This document shows, in pieces, positions 5,914 through 6,352 of a DNA stretch of 6,352 nt. The stretch is from the NCBI GenBank assembly GCA_039714835.1, contig JBDLIN010000223.1, positions 1 through 6,352 of the forward strand. Reading direction: 5' to 3'. The position numbers and the translations under genes were made by a program. The stretch's first letter is position 1. Each line of letters opens with the position of its first letter. Source of the DNA: SZUA-22 sp039714835 (GTDB taxonomy: Bacteria; Bacteroidota; Ignavibacteria; Ignavibacteriales; Melioribacteraceae). The notes below the pieces were generated by a model that did no database searches, was not told where the DNA came from, and was given only the letters and a program-made list of their open reading frames with translations.

Positions 5914-6352
5914 AATGAGCCATAATCTTAATAAGTCGCTAATTAGAGAACTAGCAAATAAATATCATACTCCGCTGTACATATTCTCAGAAAAAGAGAT
6001 CAGAAACCAATGTCAAAAATTAAAGTCAGCTATTTCTTATGAAAACAAACAAATCAGATATGCCTGCAAAGCTCTCACTTTACAAGCCATATTGAAAATA
6101 GTAAGAAGCGAAGGAATTTATATTGATGCTGTTTCCATAAACGAAGTAAAGCGAGCACAAAGAGCCGGATACAATGCTGATGAAATTCTTTATACTGGTG
6201 AAGGTGCATCCCAATTAGCTTTCGAAGAATTGTTGGGAAAAGGAATTTTAATTAACTGTTCGTCTATTGATCAAATTAGGCTTATTGGAAAAATCAAAAA
6301 AGGCAGCTCTTGTTCTATTAGAATAAATCCAGGCGAGGGTCATGGAGCGACA
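5914..6352 (+). CDS. lysA: Diaminopimelate decarboxylase-like PLP enzyme, N-terminal part (runs off the window)
   Basis: The first 146 residues of a fold-type III PLP decarboxylase are present; the family normally has about 400-430. LysA removes CO2 from meso-DAP to give L-lysine in the cytoplasm. Visible marks are TPLYIFSE (19-26), YACKA (49-53) with K52 as the probable PLP Schiff-base lysine, IDAVSINEVKRAQRAG (70-85), ILYTGEGAS (91-99) and RINPGEGHGA (136-145), the conserved strand and loop of this family. AAAAGGA (5902-5908) is spaced 5 nt from the ATG. It follows the epimerase after 87 nt, a larger gap than between the first two genes, so it may be cotranscribed or have its own promoter. 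It is clearly AT-rich, unlike those two genes. The substrate-deciding C-terminal half is missing, so carboxynorspermidine, ornithine/arginine-type or amino-acid-conjugate decarboxylases are not excluded, but LysA fits best. Confidence 0.8.

Noticed and set aside
1..6352. CRISPR array, rRNA or tRNA genes, transposase or integrase
   Set aside because: No regularly spaced direct repeats, no RNA-gene signatures, and no recombinase motifs were seen in any intact reading frame.

Overview
This window looks like chromosome or large-replicon DNA from a Gram-negative (diderm) bacterium that makes meso-diaminopimelate-type peptidoglycan. Three things point that way: a MurE ligase with the DAP-type DNPR motif, a secreted protein that ends like an outer-membrane beta-barrel, and strong AGGAGG-like ribosome binding sites. 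A relative of the Bacteroidota/FCB group or a candidate phylum would fit the exported protein, but the sequence does not fix the taxon.

The window has three blocks of differing base composition. Block 1 (about 1-3140) is very AT-rich and its genes run on the minus strand. It holds a DUF418/YeiB-like membrane protein, an exported barrel-like protein of unknown function, and an unrecognised gene broken across several reading frames. The spaces between these genes carry the heptamer GTTAGGC or its complement, including a 51-bp imperfect inverted repeat. This resembles integron attC sites or the boundaries of another mobile element, so the block may be an accessory cassette-like region. It contains no integrase or transposase.

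Block 2 (about 3141-5845) is much richer in G+C and runs on the plus strand. It opens with a short segment that can fold into a nested stem, 39 nt before a MurE-type Mur ligase. A dipeptide epimerase of the L-Ala-D/L-Glu epimerase type follows after 15 nt. The two are almost certainly cotranscribed. A small GAAA-loop hairpin follows the epimerase.

Block 3 (about 5845-6352) is AT-rich again, still on the plus strand. It contains the first 146 codons of a PLP-dependent decarboxylase of the diaminopimelate decarboxylase (LysA) type, cut by the window end.

The three plus-strand genes all touch the peptide part of peptidoglycan: adding the third amino acid to the UDP-MurNAc dipeptide, inverting the Glu centre of Ala-Glu, and turning meso-DAP into lysine. 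They could form a peptide-stem synthesis or recycling module. The change in composition before the third gene suggests it may have a different history. The MurE copy also has an altered N-terminal UDP-site motif.
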